Part shown: one piece after another, positions 28,063 to 36,925 of the stretch | How positions within the stretch are numbered: the first letter of the stretch is position 1 | How the letters are laid out: each line of letters starts with the position of its first letter | Source: Oscillospiraceae bacterium | GTDB lineage: Bacteria > Bacillota > Clostridia > Oscillospirales > Oscillospiraceae | NCBI GenBank assembly: GCA_021202845.1 | Contig: JAJQCF010000031.1 | Span: 84,248-148,247, forward strand | Direction of reading: 5' to 3' | Length of the DNA: 64,000 nucleotides | Notes under the pieces: model-generated | The model's input: the letters and a program-made list of their open reading frames with translations, nothing else | The model's database searches: none | What the model was told of the DNA's origin: nothing | Translations under genes and position numbers: made by a program

Positions 28063-28104
28063 AAACGCTCCCTTCGCCTTTTGCCGGGCAAAGGGAGCGT
28101 TTGT
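28063..28104. terminator. Terminator between convergent genes
   Basis: AAACGCTCCCTT (28063-28074) pairs with AAGGGAGCGTTT (28091-28102). It lies between the converging genes ending at 28044 and 28118 and can act in both directions. Confidence 0.82.
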
Positions 28105-28117
28105 TGTGCTTTGGGGA

Positions 28118-28924
28118 TTACATATACCGCTTGAGGAACGAGTCGGCAAGCTGCGGCCAAGTTTCGGCGGGGTAGCCGTCGGAAAGTCCCGTGGCGTGGG
28201 GGCCGGAGGAGTAGACGTGCAGCTCGTAGGGGCGCTTTGCCGCCATGAGCGCGGAGGACATGGCGTAGGACTGCTGCACGGGTACGTCGGTGTCCGCGGC
28301 GGAGTGCCAGAGGAACGTCGGCGGGGTCTGCTCGCCCACATTGTTGACGGGGGAGTACATGCGCAGCTGCTCGTCGGAGGGCTTTTCGTCACCGCAGAGG
28401 AATATGGCTTTGTTCATGCTGCTGCCGCGCACCTTGCGCAGGCGCGTGACGGCGTAGCACAGCACGGTGGCGTTGGGGCGGATAATCTCGGGGTCGCTGA
28501 CAATGCCGGAGTAGACGTGCGGGGAGTTCCAGTAGTTGCCGAACGTGGCGGCGAGGTGGCCGCCGGCGGAAAAGCCCATGACGGCAATTTTGTTCGCGTC
28601 CACGCCGAGGCTCTCCGCGTTGGCGCGCAGATATTTTATCGCGCTGCCCACCTGAACTATGGGTCCGGGGAACATTGTGCGGCGGTTGGGCTCGCCGGAG
28701 GTATGCTCAAAGTCGCGGTACATAGTGGAGTAGTTCAGCACAAAGGCCGCGTAGCCCATTTGCGCAAAGCGTTCGCCCACCGGTTCGCCCTCCGACGGCG
28801 CGGCAGCGATGTAGCCGCCTCCCGGCAGGATTATGACCGCGGGACGGCGCCCGCCGACCTCGGAGCAGCAGGTGAGGGTAACATTCTCGTCTGTTCTCCA
28901 GATTTTTATTTTATCCTTAGACAT
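28118..28924 (-). CDS. Alpha/beta hydrolase (BD-FAE/esterase-like)
   Basis: The 268-residue protein has the oxyanion-loop motif VIILPGGGYIAAAPSEGEP, the nucleophile elbow GFSAGG, an Asp in SAADTDVPV and the His in SSGPHATGLSDG, giving a full Ser-Asp-His triad. It has no signal peptide, so it is cytoplasmic. Proteins of this kind cleave short-chain esters or acetyl groups from sugars. It is the last gene of the serC-serA run, with AGGAG before its ATG. Whether it takes part in serine metabolism is unclear. Confidence 0.87.
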   Translation of the reverse strand: MSKDKIKIWRTDENVTLTCCSEVGGRRPAVIILPGGGYIAAAPSEGEPVGERFAQMGYAAFVLNYSTMYRDFEHTSGEPNRRTMFPGPIVQVGSAIKYLRANAESLGVDANKIAVMGFSAGGHLAATFGNYWNSPHVYSGIVSDPEIIRPNATVLCYAVTRLRKVRGSSMNKAIFLCGDEKPSDEQLRMYSPVNNVGEQTPPTFLWHSAADTDVPVQQSYAMSSALMAAKRPYELHVYSSGPHATGLSDGYPAETWPQLADSFLKRYM

Positions 28925-28975
28925 AAGTACACGGCTCCTTCCATGAGTGAAGTTGAAGCGCGGGAGCGGGCTGGG

Positions 28976-30139
28976 TTATATGACGCGGACGCGGTAAACG
29001 TCGCTCATATTGGCAATGGCGGAGCGGATTTCGTCAGATATGGGCTGGTCAACGTCTATCACGGTGTAGGCCACTGAGCCGAGAGGCTTGTTTATCATGT
29101 GCTCGACGTTTATATTCTTGTCGCCGATAAGGTCGAGGCAGCGGTTAATCATGCGCGGCACATTGGCGTGGATGACGCAAAGTCTGGCAACTCCGGCGCG
29201 CTCGAGCGTGACGTCCGGCAGGTTGACGCTGTTTTTGATGTTGCCGTTGGCGATGTACTCAATCATCTCGCGCGCGGCCATGACTGCGCACTTTTCCTCG
29301 CTCTCCAGCGTTGTGCCGCCGAGGTGCGGGGTGAGCACGGCGTTTTTAGTTTCGGCAAGGCGCTTGGTGGGGAAGTCGCAGACAAAGCGGTGTACCTTGC
29401 CGCTCTCCAGCGCCGCGACAATGGCGTCCTCGTTGACAATTTCGCCGCGGGCGTAGTTGATAATGTTCACGCCGTCGCGCATCTGGGCAATGGCCTCGGC
29501 GTTAATCATGTTGAACGTGTCGTCCTTGAGCGGGACGTGTACGGTTATGTAATCGCTCTCGCGGAAAATGCGGGTGACGTCGGAAACGCGCTCGATGTTG
29601 CGGCTGACCTTCCACGCCGCGTCAACGGAGAGGTAGGGGTCGTAGGCGATGACCTTCATGTCCAGCTCGTAGGCGATGTTGGCCACGAGCGAGCCGACGT
29701 TGCCGGTGCCGATAACGCCCAGCGTCTTGCCCTGATACTCGGGTCCGGCGAACTGGTTCTTCACCTTTTCCATTTTGACCTCCATAGGCACCTCGGGGTC
29801 GTCGTAGGTGTAAACCCAGCGCATACTGTCAATTATTTCACGTCCGCACATGGCGAGGGCGAACAGGAACAGTTCCTTGACGCCGTTGGCGTTGCCGCCG
29901 GGGGTGTTGAAAACGCAGATGCCTTTTTTCGTGCAGACGTCCAGCGGAATATTGTTGACGCCTATGCCCGCGCGGGCCACGCAGAGAAGCTCGGGGTTGA
30001 ACGGGTAGTCGTGCATTTTTGTCGCTCGGACAAATATGGCGTCGGGGTTTTCTATGTTGTCTCCCAGCTGGTATTTGTCTGCCGGAAGTATTTCCTTGCA
30101 AGCGGGCGAAATGTGGTTGAGGGTTTTTATCTTAATCAT
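28976..30139 (-). CDS. serA: D-3-phosphoglycerate dehydrogenase
   Basis: The 387-residue protein catalyses the first step of serine synthesis, NAD-dependent oxidation of 3-phosphoglycerate. It has a 2-hydroxyacid dehydrogenase core with the NAD site GVIGTGNVGSLVAN, the catalytic Arg in NYARGEIVNEDA and His in LTPHLGGTT. A C-terminal ACT domain (from about residue 315, VARLCVIHANVPRMI) probably gives serine feedback. ATG 30139 is chosen; TTG 30148 would put the ribosome site too close. It lies downstream of serC in the same direction, 51 bases apart. Confidence 0.94.
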   Translation of the reverse strand: MIKIKTLNHISPACKEILPADKYQLGDNIENPDAIFVRATKMHDYPFNPELLCVARAGIGVNNIPLDVCTKKGICVFNTPGGNANGVKELFLFALAMCGREIIDSMRWVYTYDDPEVPMEVKMEKVKNQFAGPEYQGKTLGVIGTGNVGSLVANIAYELDMKVIAYDPYLSVDAAWKVSRNIERVSDVTRIFRESDYITVHVPLKDDTFNMINAEAIAQMRDGVNIINYARGEIVNEDAIVAALESGKVHRFVCDFPTKRLAETKNAVLTPHLGGTTLESEEKCAVMAAREMIEYIANGNIKNSVNLPDVTLERAGVARLCVIHANVPRMINRCLDLIGDKNINVEHMINKPLGSVAYTVIDVDQPISDEIRSAIANMSDVYRVRVI

Positions 30140-30190
30140 GGCGGCCAATTTCCTTTCTCGTGCTGTATATCAAAAATATTTTATAATCAA

Positions 30191-31276
30191 TCAATGTTCC
30201 TTGTCAAACTTGGCTATGAAGTCCGCAAGGCGTTCCACGCCCTCCAGAGGCATGGCGTTGTAGCAGCTCGCGCGCATTCCGCCGACAAGGCGGTGACCCT
30301 TGATGTTGACAAAGCCCGACGAGGCTGCCGCTTTGTGGAACTCCTCGTCCAGCTCCGCGCTCTCGGTGCGGAAGACCACGTTCATCCACGAGCGGGACTC
30401 ACGCTCCGCGGGGCAGTAAAAGAGCTTGGAGGAGTCTATGGCCTCATAGAGCAGGGAGGACTTTTTCTCCTTCGCGCGCTCCATAGCCTCAATGCCGCCG
30501 CTCTGCTCAATCCACTTGAGAACAAGGCCGAGAATGTAGATGCTGTAGCAGGGAGGGGTGTTGTACATGGAGTCTTTGTCAATCATCGTCTTGTAGCTGA
30601 GCATGAGCGGCGTACAGGGCAGCTCGCTGCCGGCCAAGGACTTTTTCACCACGGCGACGGTCACGCCCGCGGGGCCTATGTTCTTCTGCGCGCCCGCGAA
30701 CACCACCGCGTATTTGGAGAAGTCCACGGGGCGGGTGCATATGTCGGAGGACATATCGCAGCACAGCGGCACGCTGCCTGTGTCGGGGGTGTACTTCCAC
30801 TCGGTTCCGTATATTGTATTGTTCGCGCAGTAGTAAAAATACCTTGCGCCGCTGTCCAAAGCAAGCTCGCTCTGCGCCGGTATGCGCGTGTGGCTGCAGT
30901 CGGAGGTGTCGGCGGCGATATTCACCTTGCCGTACTTCTTGGCCTCGTTCGCCGCAATCTTGGCAAAGTTGCCGGTTACGGCGTAGTCGGCACAGCCGCC
31001 CTCGCCCATGAGGTTGAGCGGTATCATGGAAAACTGCGTGGAGCCGCCGCCCTGCAAAAACAGCACCTCGTGCGTATCGGGCACATTCATAAGGCGCTTG
31101 AAGCGCTCCTTTGTCTCGTCAAATATTGCTTTATACGCCTTGGAGCGGTGGCTCATCTCCATAACGCTCATACCTGAGCCGTTGTAGTTGAGCATTTCCG
31201 CCGCCGCCGTTTTCAGCACAGCCGTGGGCAGCGTAGAGGGGCCTGCGGCAAAATTATATGTTGTTTCCCTGTCCAT
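30191..31276 (-). CDS. serC: Phosphoserine aminotransferase
   Basis: SerC converts 3-phosphohydroxypyruvate to phosphoserine with glutamate. The 361-residue product begins in the usual way (YNFAAGPSTLPTAVL) and has FLQGGGSTQF, the PLP Lys in VFAGAQKNIGPAGVT and the C-terminal motif GHRLVGGMRASCYNAM. GGAGG precedes the ATG. With serA downstream it makes two of the three steps to serine; no phosphoserine phosphatase (serB) is in the window. Confidence 0.97.
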   Translation of the reverse strand: MDRETTYNFAAGPSTLPTAVLKTAAAEMLNYNGSGMSVMEMSHRSKAYKAIFDETKERFKRLMNVPDTHEVLFLQGGGSTQFSMIPLNLMGEGGCADYAVTGNFAKIAANEAKKYGKVNIAADTSDCSHTRIPAQSELALDSGARYFYYCANNTIYGTEWKYTPDTGSVPLCCDMSSDICTRPVDFSKYAVVFAGAQKNIGPAGVTVAVVKKSLAGSELPCTPLMLSYKTMIDKDSMYNTPPCYSIYILGLVLKWIEQSGGIEAMERAKEKKSSLLYEAIDSSKLFYCPAERESRSWMNVVFRTESAELDEEFHKAAASSGFVNIKGHRLVGGMRASCYNAMPLEGVERLADFIAKFDKEH

Positions 31277-31338
31277 GGGTTTTCCTCCAAAAGAAAATTG
31301 CAGCGCCCGCGCTTTGTGGGGGCTACTGTTCGCTTACT

Positions 31339-31367
31339 ATTATAGTATAAAAGTATTACAAAATCAA
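31339..31367 (-). promoter_or_regulatory. Sigma-A promoter of serC-serA
   Basis: On the minus strand TTGATT (31367-31362) and TATAAT (31344-31339) are 17 bases apart. The -35 box overlaps the stop codon of mtaB, so serC can be transcribed independently of mtaB. Confidence 0.72.
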
Positions 31368-32647
31368 ACTATATTTCCGCTGAGCGTGTCTTTATCCGCA
31401 TTTTTTATGAGAACATCATAAAATTTGCCACGAATTGCGTCGCCGCTTGTGCGAACGGGGCAATAGTTTGCCGCGTGTCCGTACCAAAAGCCGCCTTTTT
31501 GTACCTCGAACAGAACACTTTCCCTTTTGCCGACGCGGGAGAGGTGGTAGCGCTCCTGCATGGCCGCGGCAACGCTCCGCGCCTCGGCCGCTCTGCGCTC
31601 CTTGACGGACTTTTCAACCTGCTGCGGCATCTCCGCCGCCTTTGTGCCCGGGCGCACGGAGTAGGGGAAGATGTGCATACGCGAAAAGCCGCAGCGGGAG
31701 ATGAAGTCCAGCGTCTCGCGGTGCTCCGCCTCCGTCTCGGCGGGAAAGCCGGTGATGAGGTCGGCGGTGAGGGCGCAGTCGGGGAAGTGCTCGCGGAGCA
31801 GGCACACAGTGCCGTAAAACTGCTCGGTATTATACTTCCTGCCCATCCTTTTCAGCACGCCGTCGCTGCCGGACTGCAGCGAGAGGTGAAAGTGCGGGCA
31901 GACGCTGCCGACCTCTGCCAGCGCGCGGCAAAGCTCGGGGGTAATGACCCGCGGCTCCAAGCTGCCGAGGCGCAGCCTCGCTTCGGGAGCGGCCTCGGAC
32001 ATGGCGCGGACAACGTCGGCCAAGGTCGGGCGGTCGGGCAAATCTTTGCCGTAGGAGGAGATTTCTATGCCCGTGACGACTATCTCCCTGAACCCCGCGG
32101 CGCAGAGCTCGCCCGCCTGTGCCGCGGCTTCGGTCACCGGCAGACTTCTGGCGCGCCCTCTGGCGTAGGGGATTATGCAGTAGGTGCAGAAGTTGCTGCA
32201 CCCGTCCTGTATGCGGACGTAGGCGCGCGTCCTGCCCTCGAAGGCTCCGGCGGGTAGACGCTCAATTTCGCGGCGGGCAAAGGGGTCGTCAAGCTCTCCC
32301 TTGACCTCGGAGCCGCCCAACAGCTCGGCTATCGCCGCGGCCAGCCCCTCGCGGTCGCCGCTGCCCCACACAAGCTGTGCGCCCAGTGCCTCGGCAGCGG
32401 CGGGGCTGACCTGCGCGGAGCAGCCGCAGACGACAACGGCGGCGCGGGGGTTTTCACTTTTCAGCTTGCGCACCGCTTGGCGCGACTTGCGCTCGCTCTC
32501 CGCCGTGACAGCGCAGGTGTTGACTATGATAACGTCGGCGTCGCCCTCGCTCGCGGGCGTTATGCCATAGCGGGCGAGAAAGTTTTCAAGCGCAAAGCTG
32601 TCGAACTGGTTCACCTTGCAGCCGAGCGTGGAGATTGCGTACTTCAT
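31364..32647 (-). CDS. mtaB: tRNA (t6A37) methylthiotransferase MtaB
   Basis: MtaB adds a methylthio group to t6A37 in ANN-decoding tRNAs by radical SAM chemistry. The 427-residue protein has the N-terminal cluster domain (STLGCKVNQFDS, NTCAVTAESERKSRQ, VVCGCSAQ) with its three Cys. The radical SAM motif is CSNFCTYC at about residue 150. A C-terminal TRAM-like segment is present. The N-terminal motif GCKVNQ marks MtaB rather than MiaB. ATG 32647 is used. It diverges from a cysteine desulfurase gene that could supply sulfur. Confidence 0.93.
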   Translation of the reverse strand: MKYAISTLGCKVNQFDSFALENFLARYGITPASEGDADVIIVNTCAVTAESERKSRQAVRKLKSENPRAAVVVCGCSAQVSPAAAEALGAQLVWGSGDREGLAAAIAELLGGSEVKGELDDPFARREIERLPAGAFEGRTRAYVRIQDGCSNFCTYCIIPYARGRARSLPVTEAAAQAGELCAAGFREIVVTGIEISSYGKDLPDRPTLADVVRAMSEAAPEARLRLGSLEPRVITPELCRALAEVGSVCPHFHLSLQSGSDGVLKRMGRKYNTEQFYGTVCLLREHFPDCALTADLITGFPAETEAEHRETLDFISRCGFSRMHIFPYSVRPGTKAAEMPQQVEKSVKERRAAEARSVAAAMQERYHLSRVGKRESVLFEVQKGGFWYGHAANYCPVRTSGDAIRGKFYDVLIKNADKDTLSGNIV

Positions 32648-32722
32648 TGTTGCCGTCCTTGTCTTTTTGTGATATTATTTTAGCATTCTGTAATGAAACA
32701 ATCATACATGGAGATGAGAGCA

Positions 32723-33859
32723 ATGTCAATATATCTCGATAACGCCGCCACCACCTGCGTCTGCCCCGAGGCGGCGGAGGCGGCGGTAAACGCCATGCGT
32801 ACGGTTTACGGCAACCCCAGCTCCGGCCACGCGGCGGGACGCGAGGCCAAGCGCCTGCTGGACGCCTCGCGCGAGACGGTCGCGGCCGCCCTCGGCTGCA
32901 CGGCGCGGGAGGTTTACTTCACCTCCTGCGGCACGGAGAGCGACAACTGGGCGCTGGTACGCGGCGCGGAGAGGGCGTCGCACGTCGGCAGGCATATAAT
33001 AAGCTCCGCCGCCGAGCATGAAGCGGTGCTGAAGCCCTTGGAGTACCTTGCCGCTCACGGCTTTGAAGTCACGCTGCTGAAGCCGAGGGCTGACGGGGCC
33101 ATAGCGCCGGAGGACGTGGCGGCGGCGCTCAGGGCGGACACCTGCCTTGTGTCGCTGATGATGGTGAACAACGAAACCGGCGCGGTGACGGACATCGCAG
33201 CCGTGGCCGCCGCCTTAAAAGCCGTCGGCTCTAAGGCGCTGCTGCACACGGACGCCGTGCAGGGCTTTTTGCACGTTCCCTTTGCCGCGGCCAAGCTGGG
33301 AGCCGACCTGATATCCGTCAGCGGGCACAAAATCCACGCGCCGAAGGGCGTGGGTGCGCTGTACATAAGCCAAGGCGTGCGCCTGAACTCCTATTTAATG
33401 GGTGGGGGACAGGAGAGCGGACTGCGCTCCGGCACCGAGGCCATGCCGCAGATAGCCGCCTTCGCCGCGGCGGTCAAGGCGGCGCAGGGCAGCGCGGAGG
33501 CCGACCTCGGGCGCGTTGCCCGACTGCGGCAAGCCGCCGCGGAGCGCCTCTGCGCGGAGAACCCCGATGTAGTCATAATCGGCGGGGGAGCGCCGCACAT
33601 TCTGTGCTTCTCCCTGCCCGGGTACCGCAGCGAGGTTATAATGAACGTGCTGGAGAGCAAGGGCATTTTCGTGTCCAAAGGCTCCGCCTGCAAAAAAGGC
33701 AGACGGAGCCATGTGCTGGAGGCTATGGGTCTTCCCGCGCGCGTGATAGACGGCGCGGTGCGCGTCAGCCTCTCGCGCTTCACGACGGAGAGCGATATGG
33801 ACGCGCTCTGCTCCGCCGTGGGCGAGGCGCGGAGAACGGTCAGGGCGGCGCTGCGCTGA
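32723..33859 (+). CDS. Cysteine desulfurase (IscS/NifS type)
   Basis: The 378-residue protein provides persulfide sulfur for Fe-S clusters and tRNA thiolation. It has the start MSIYLDNAATTCVCPEA, YGNPSSGHAAG, the PLP Lys in SVSGHKIHAPKGVGALY and the mobile Cys loop FVSKGSACKKGRRSH. The Cys in SKGSAC makes it NifS-type, unlike the SufS-like enzyme at 8932. ATG 32723 follows GGAG by 10 bases and is preferred over ATG 32693. It diverges from mtaB with a 75-base gap, which fits supply of sulfur to thiolation enzymes. Confidence 0.92.
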   Translation: MSIYLDNAATTCVCPEAAEAAVNAMRTVYGNPSSGHAAGREAKRLLDASRETVAAALGCTAREVYFTSCGTESDNWALVRGAERASHVGRHIISSAAEHEAVLKPLEYLAAHGFEVTLLKPRADGAIAPEDVAAALRADTCLVSLMMVNNETGAVTDIAAVAAALKAVGSKALLHTDAVQGFLHVPFAAAKLGADLISVSGHKIHAPKGVGALYISQGVRLNSYLMGGGQESGLRSGTEAMPQIAAFAAAVKAAQGSAEADLGRVARLRQAAAERLCAENPDVVIIGGGAPHILCFSLPGYRSEVIMNVLESKGIFVSKGSACKKGRRSHVLEAMGLPARVIDGAVRVSLSRFTTESDMDALCSAVGEARRTVRAALR

Positions 33860-33892
33860 GAGCGGCGCGCCGTGCCATTAAACAGCTTAATC

Positions 33893-35269
33893 TTATTCCC
33901 GCGGCTCGTCGCCGCCGTCGTCCGGCTTCTCCGTTTCGGTGGAGTCGGATTTTTTTCCGCCGAAATTGAATATTTTGTGCTTGCTCTGGCGCTTTGCGCG
34001 GCGCACCTCCGCGCTCTCGCGCACAGGCTCGCCCGTGGCGGGGTCGATGTAGCTGATTGTTTTAAATTCCTCCGACGAGGTCGGCAGCCCGCTGCGCTCA
34101 AGTTTGCGGTTCACAAAATACTTAATGAGCGTGAATACGCACACGAACACAGGCACGCCCAGCAGCATACCGGCAAAACCGAACAGTCCGCCGCCGACGA
34201 TGATGGAGAACAGAATCCAGAACCCGCCTATGCCCACGCTGTTGCCGAGTATTCTGGGGCCTAAAATGTTGCCGTCGAACTGCTGGAGCAGCAGCACAAA
34301 GATGATGAACATAACGCACTTGAGCGGCGTGGAGGCGGTGAGAATAATTATTGTCGAGGGGACAGCGCCGATGAAGGGGCCGAAAAACGGTATGATGTTG
34401 GTGAAGCCGATTATGACCGCCACCAGCACCTGATAGGGCATATTCATAATCGCACAGCCGATATAGCAGATTATGCCGATGATAATGCTGTCGATAATTT
34501 TGCCCGAGAGGAAGCCGAGGAACGTCCTGTCGGCAAAGTGGACGCCGTTTATTATCTTGCCGCTTGCCTCAACAGAAAATATGCTGTAGAGAATTTTTTT
34601 CGCGTAGGCGGCGAAAAGCTCCTTGTTGTAGAGCACATAGATGGAGACAATCATGCCGATGACGATGTTGTAAACGGCGATAGCGAACGTATAAACGCCG
34701 ACCGAGAGACTGACGACAAGGCTGCCCAGCTGCGGCAGGATAGTGTTCCGCAGCCAGTTTGTCAGCGAGTCGGAGAACTGGTCGAGCAGCGACAGCACCG
34801 TGCTCTCCAATTCGGGGTAGTCGTCCAAAATCACCTGAATCCACGCCGTGAAGCGCGCAATGGTCGAGTTGGCGTTGAGTATAATGCTCTGCACGCTCTG
34901 GTAGAGCTGGGGGAGAATGAGCCAGAGCAGGACAAATATCAGCACAATGAGCGTTATTTCCGACAGCAGCACGCCAAAGCCGCGCACTAACTTCTTTTGT
35001 TTCAGCTCACTGTCGGGCTTGTTTCGGAGCAGCCTTTTGAAAATCGGCGCGAAAAAGCCGCGCTCGTAGATACTAAGCAGCGGACAGAGCAGATAGGCGA
35101 TAACAACTCCCCACAAAAACGGGCTGAAAATGGTGGTAAACGAAGTAAAGCCGCTGCGGACGCCGGAAATGTTGCTCAATACAAGGTAGACTACTATGCT
35201 CGCCGCAATCACCAGAAAGGCCGTCACGCCCCAGTACAAGTATTTTTTGTCGTATCTGAATTTTCTCAT
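33893..35269 (-). CDS. AI-2E family transporter (PerM-like permease)
   Basis: The 458-residue membrane protein has about seven or eight helices and a central extracytoplasmic or amphipathic region (about residues 120-200). Characteristic segments are NIIPFFGPFIGAVPS and LGPRILGNSVGIGGFW. The tail after the last helix is hydrophilic and ends in an acidic, Glu/Asp-rich stretch. Family members have been linked to autoinducer-2 export and to sodium/proton exchange; the role here is unknown. AGAGGTG precedes the ATG at 35269. Confidence 0.86.
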   Translation of the reverse strand: MRKFRYDKKYLYWGVTAFLVIAASIVVYLVLSNISGVRSGFTSFTTIFSPFLWGVVIAYLLCPLLSIYERGFFAPIFKRLLRNKPDSELKQKKLVRGFGVLLSEITLIVLIFVLLWLILPQLYQSVQSIILNANSTIARFTAWIQVILDDYPELESTVLSLLDQFSDSLTNWLRNTILPQLGSLVVSLSVGVYTFAIAVYNIVIGMIVSIYVLYNKELFAAYAKKILYSIFSVEASGKIINGVHFADRTFLGFLSGKIIDSIIIGIICYIGCAIMNMPYQVLVAVIIGFTNIIPFFGPFIGAVPSTIIILTASTPLKCVMFIIFVLLLQQFDGNILGPRILGNSVGIGGFWILFSIIVGGGLFGFAGMLLGVPVFVCVFTLIKYFVNRKLERSGLPTSSEEFKTISYIDPATGEPVRESAEVRRAKRQSKHKIFNFGGKKSDSTETEKPDDGGDEPRE

Positions 35270-35303
35270 GGCACACCTCTTATCTTATCGTTCCCTTATT
35301 TTA

Positions 35304-35332
35304 AGTTTACACTTTTACGCCGTCCGCGTCAA
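35304..35332 (-). promoter_or_regulatory. Sigma-A promoter of the AI-2E family gene
   Basis: On the minus strand TTGACG (35332-35327) and TAAACT (35309-35304) are 17 bases apart, about 35 bases before the start codon. Confidence 0.6.
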
Positions 35333-35590
35333 CAGTGCGGCGGCGAAAATTTTTTATGCTTTTGCTCGAAGGGACGATTTTATATTATTTTGTCGCATCG
35401 GCGCGCAAGGCGGCGGTTTTTGACGCCAATATGATTTTATGTAAACTCCTTCGACGGAATATTCACTTGCCAAACTGCATATTTAATGTTGAAAACTCTG
35501 TGGGAAATGTTAAAAACATTGAAATTGCAAGGCTTTTAGATTTGCAGTTTATGCGTCATTTTCAATTCCCTTGGAAATATTCATAATTAT

Positions 35591-35629
35591 TTGCAACCTC
35601 CCCGCGGACAAGTTGTAATAAATCCGCGG
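35591..35629 (+). promoter_or_regulatory. dacF promoter with palindrome across the -10 box
   Basis: TTGCAA (35591-35596), 17 bases, TGTAAT (35614-35619). The inverted repeat CCGCGGA (35602-35608) and TCCGCGG (35623-35629) brackets the -10 box and could be a regulator site. The rest of the 408-base gap between the divergent genes (35270-35677) is AT-rich. Apart from the promoter of the minus-strand gene I see nothing else in it. Confidence 0.55.
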
Positions 35630-35677
35630 CGTCGGCAATATAAATTTTTCATAAGCTGAAGAAGGAGGCGACTTGGA

Positions 35678-36808
35678 ATGAAAAAATTTTTGCTGTTTTT
35701 GGCGCTGCTGCTCGCGCTGCCCGTCTGCGCGTACGCCGACGCGGAGCTGACCGTTGACGCGCCCAGCGCCATACTCATGGAAAAGCAGACGGGCGAGGTC
35801 ATTTTTGAGAAGAACGCCTATGAACACCTCTCTCCCGCGTCCGTGACGAAGGTGATGACAATGCTGCTTGTGGTGGAGGCCGTGGAGCGCGGGGACATTG
35901 CGCTTGACGACACCGTGACGGCTTCAGAGCGCGCGGCGAGCATGGGCGGCAGCCAGATATGGCTGGAGGCAGGGGAGAGCATGACCGTGGCGGAGATGCT
36001 CAAGTGCGTGACCGTAGTCTCGGCCAACGACTGCTGCGTCGCGCTGGCGGAGCACCTTTGCGGCAGCGAAGAGGCGTTTGTGGCGCGCATGAACGAGCGG
36101 GCGGAGGAGCTGGGCATGGCCGACACGCACTTTGCCTGCTGCAGCGGTTTATTGGAGAGCGACGAGCACTACTCCTGCGCCCGCGACATCGCCGTCATGA
36201 GCCGCGAGCTCATAAGCCACGACATGATAAAAGAGTATACGACCATATGGATGGACACCATACGCGGCGGCGAGTTTACACTCTCGAACACCAACAAGCT
36301 CATTTACCACTACTCCGGCGCCACGGGGCTGAAAACGGGGTACACGAGCAAGGCGGGGTTCTGCCTTGCGGCCACCGCCGAGCGCGACGGGGTAGAGTAC
36401 ATAGCCGTGGTGCTCAATGACGAGACCTCCGCCAAGCGCTTTGCCGACGCGAGCGCCATGCTCAACTACGCATTTGCCAACTACACCCTGTGCAGCGTTT
36501 CCGGCGCGGAGGCCATACCGCCGGTAGCGGTCACGCTGGGTAGGGCGGACAGCGTACAGCCGGTGGCGGCGGGTGACGGACTGGTGGTCGTAAGGCGTTC
36601 GGATGCCGCGGGGCTTGAGTACTCTCTGGCCTTGCCGGAGAGCGTGGAAGCGCCGGTGGCGGCGGGACAGACGCTGGGCACTCTCAGCCTTATCCTGAAC
36701 GGCCAGACGCTGCGCAGTGTGGAGTTAGTGGCGGCCTCGGAGGTGCAAAAGCTCACCCTCTGGGACGTCTGGCTGGGCATTTTCCGCGCCTTGGTGGGGA
36801 ACGGGTGA
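35678..36808 (+). CDS. dacF: D-alanyl-D-alanine carboxypeptidase (penicillin-binding protein 5/6 family)
   Basis: The enzyme trims the terminal D-Ala from peptidoglycan stem peptides. The 376-residue precursor has a signal peptide (about residues 1-19, cut after CAYA). The three catalytic motifs are SVTK, SAND and KTGYT. A beta-rich C-terminal domain and a possible amphipathic anchor (WDVWLGIFRALVG) follow. Two Cys pairs (DCC, ACC) near the active site are unusual for the family. AGGAGG lies before the ATG. It could be vegetative or sporulation-linked; the gene symbol is used for the family type only. Confidence 0.92.
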   Translation: MKKFLLFLALLLALPVCAYADAELTVDAPSAILMEKQTGEVIFEKNAYEHLSPASVTKVMTMLLVVEAVERGDIALDDTVTASERAASMGGSQIWLEAGESMTVAEMLKCVTVVSANDCCVALAEHLCGSEEAFVARMNERAEELGMADTHFACCSGLLESDEHYSCARDIAVMSRELISHDMIKEYTTIWMDTIRGGEFTLSNTNKLIYHYSGATGLKTGYTSKAGFCLAATAERDGVEYIAVVLNDETSAKRFADASAMLNYAFANYTLCSVSGAEAIPPVAVTLGRADSVQPVAAGDGLVVVRRSDAAGLEYSLALPESVEAPVAAGQTLGTLSLILNGQTLRSVELVAASEVQKLTLWDVWLGIFRALVGNG

Positions 36809-36830
36809 CGCGGCATAACCAACAAGCTAC

Positions 36831-36859
36831 TTGATAATTTCGCTAAAACGTGGTATAAC
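36831..36859 (+). promoter_or_regulatory. Sigma-A promoter of pgi
   Basis: TTGATA (36831-36836) and TATAAC (36854-36859) are separated by 17 bases, about 67 bases before the pgi start. Confidence 0.65.
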
Positions 36860-36925
36860 ATACTTGCTCGGGTCAGGACACAGCTAAGTCCCAAAAACCG
36901 TCCGCAGAGCAGGAGACTTATAATT

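Noticed and set aside
35335..35586. Possible small gene of 83 codons before dacF
   Set aside because: It has no ribosome site, unusual amino acid content and lies in an AT-rich promoter region.
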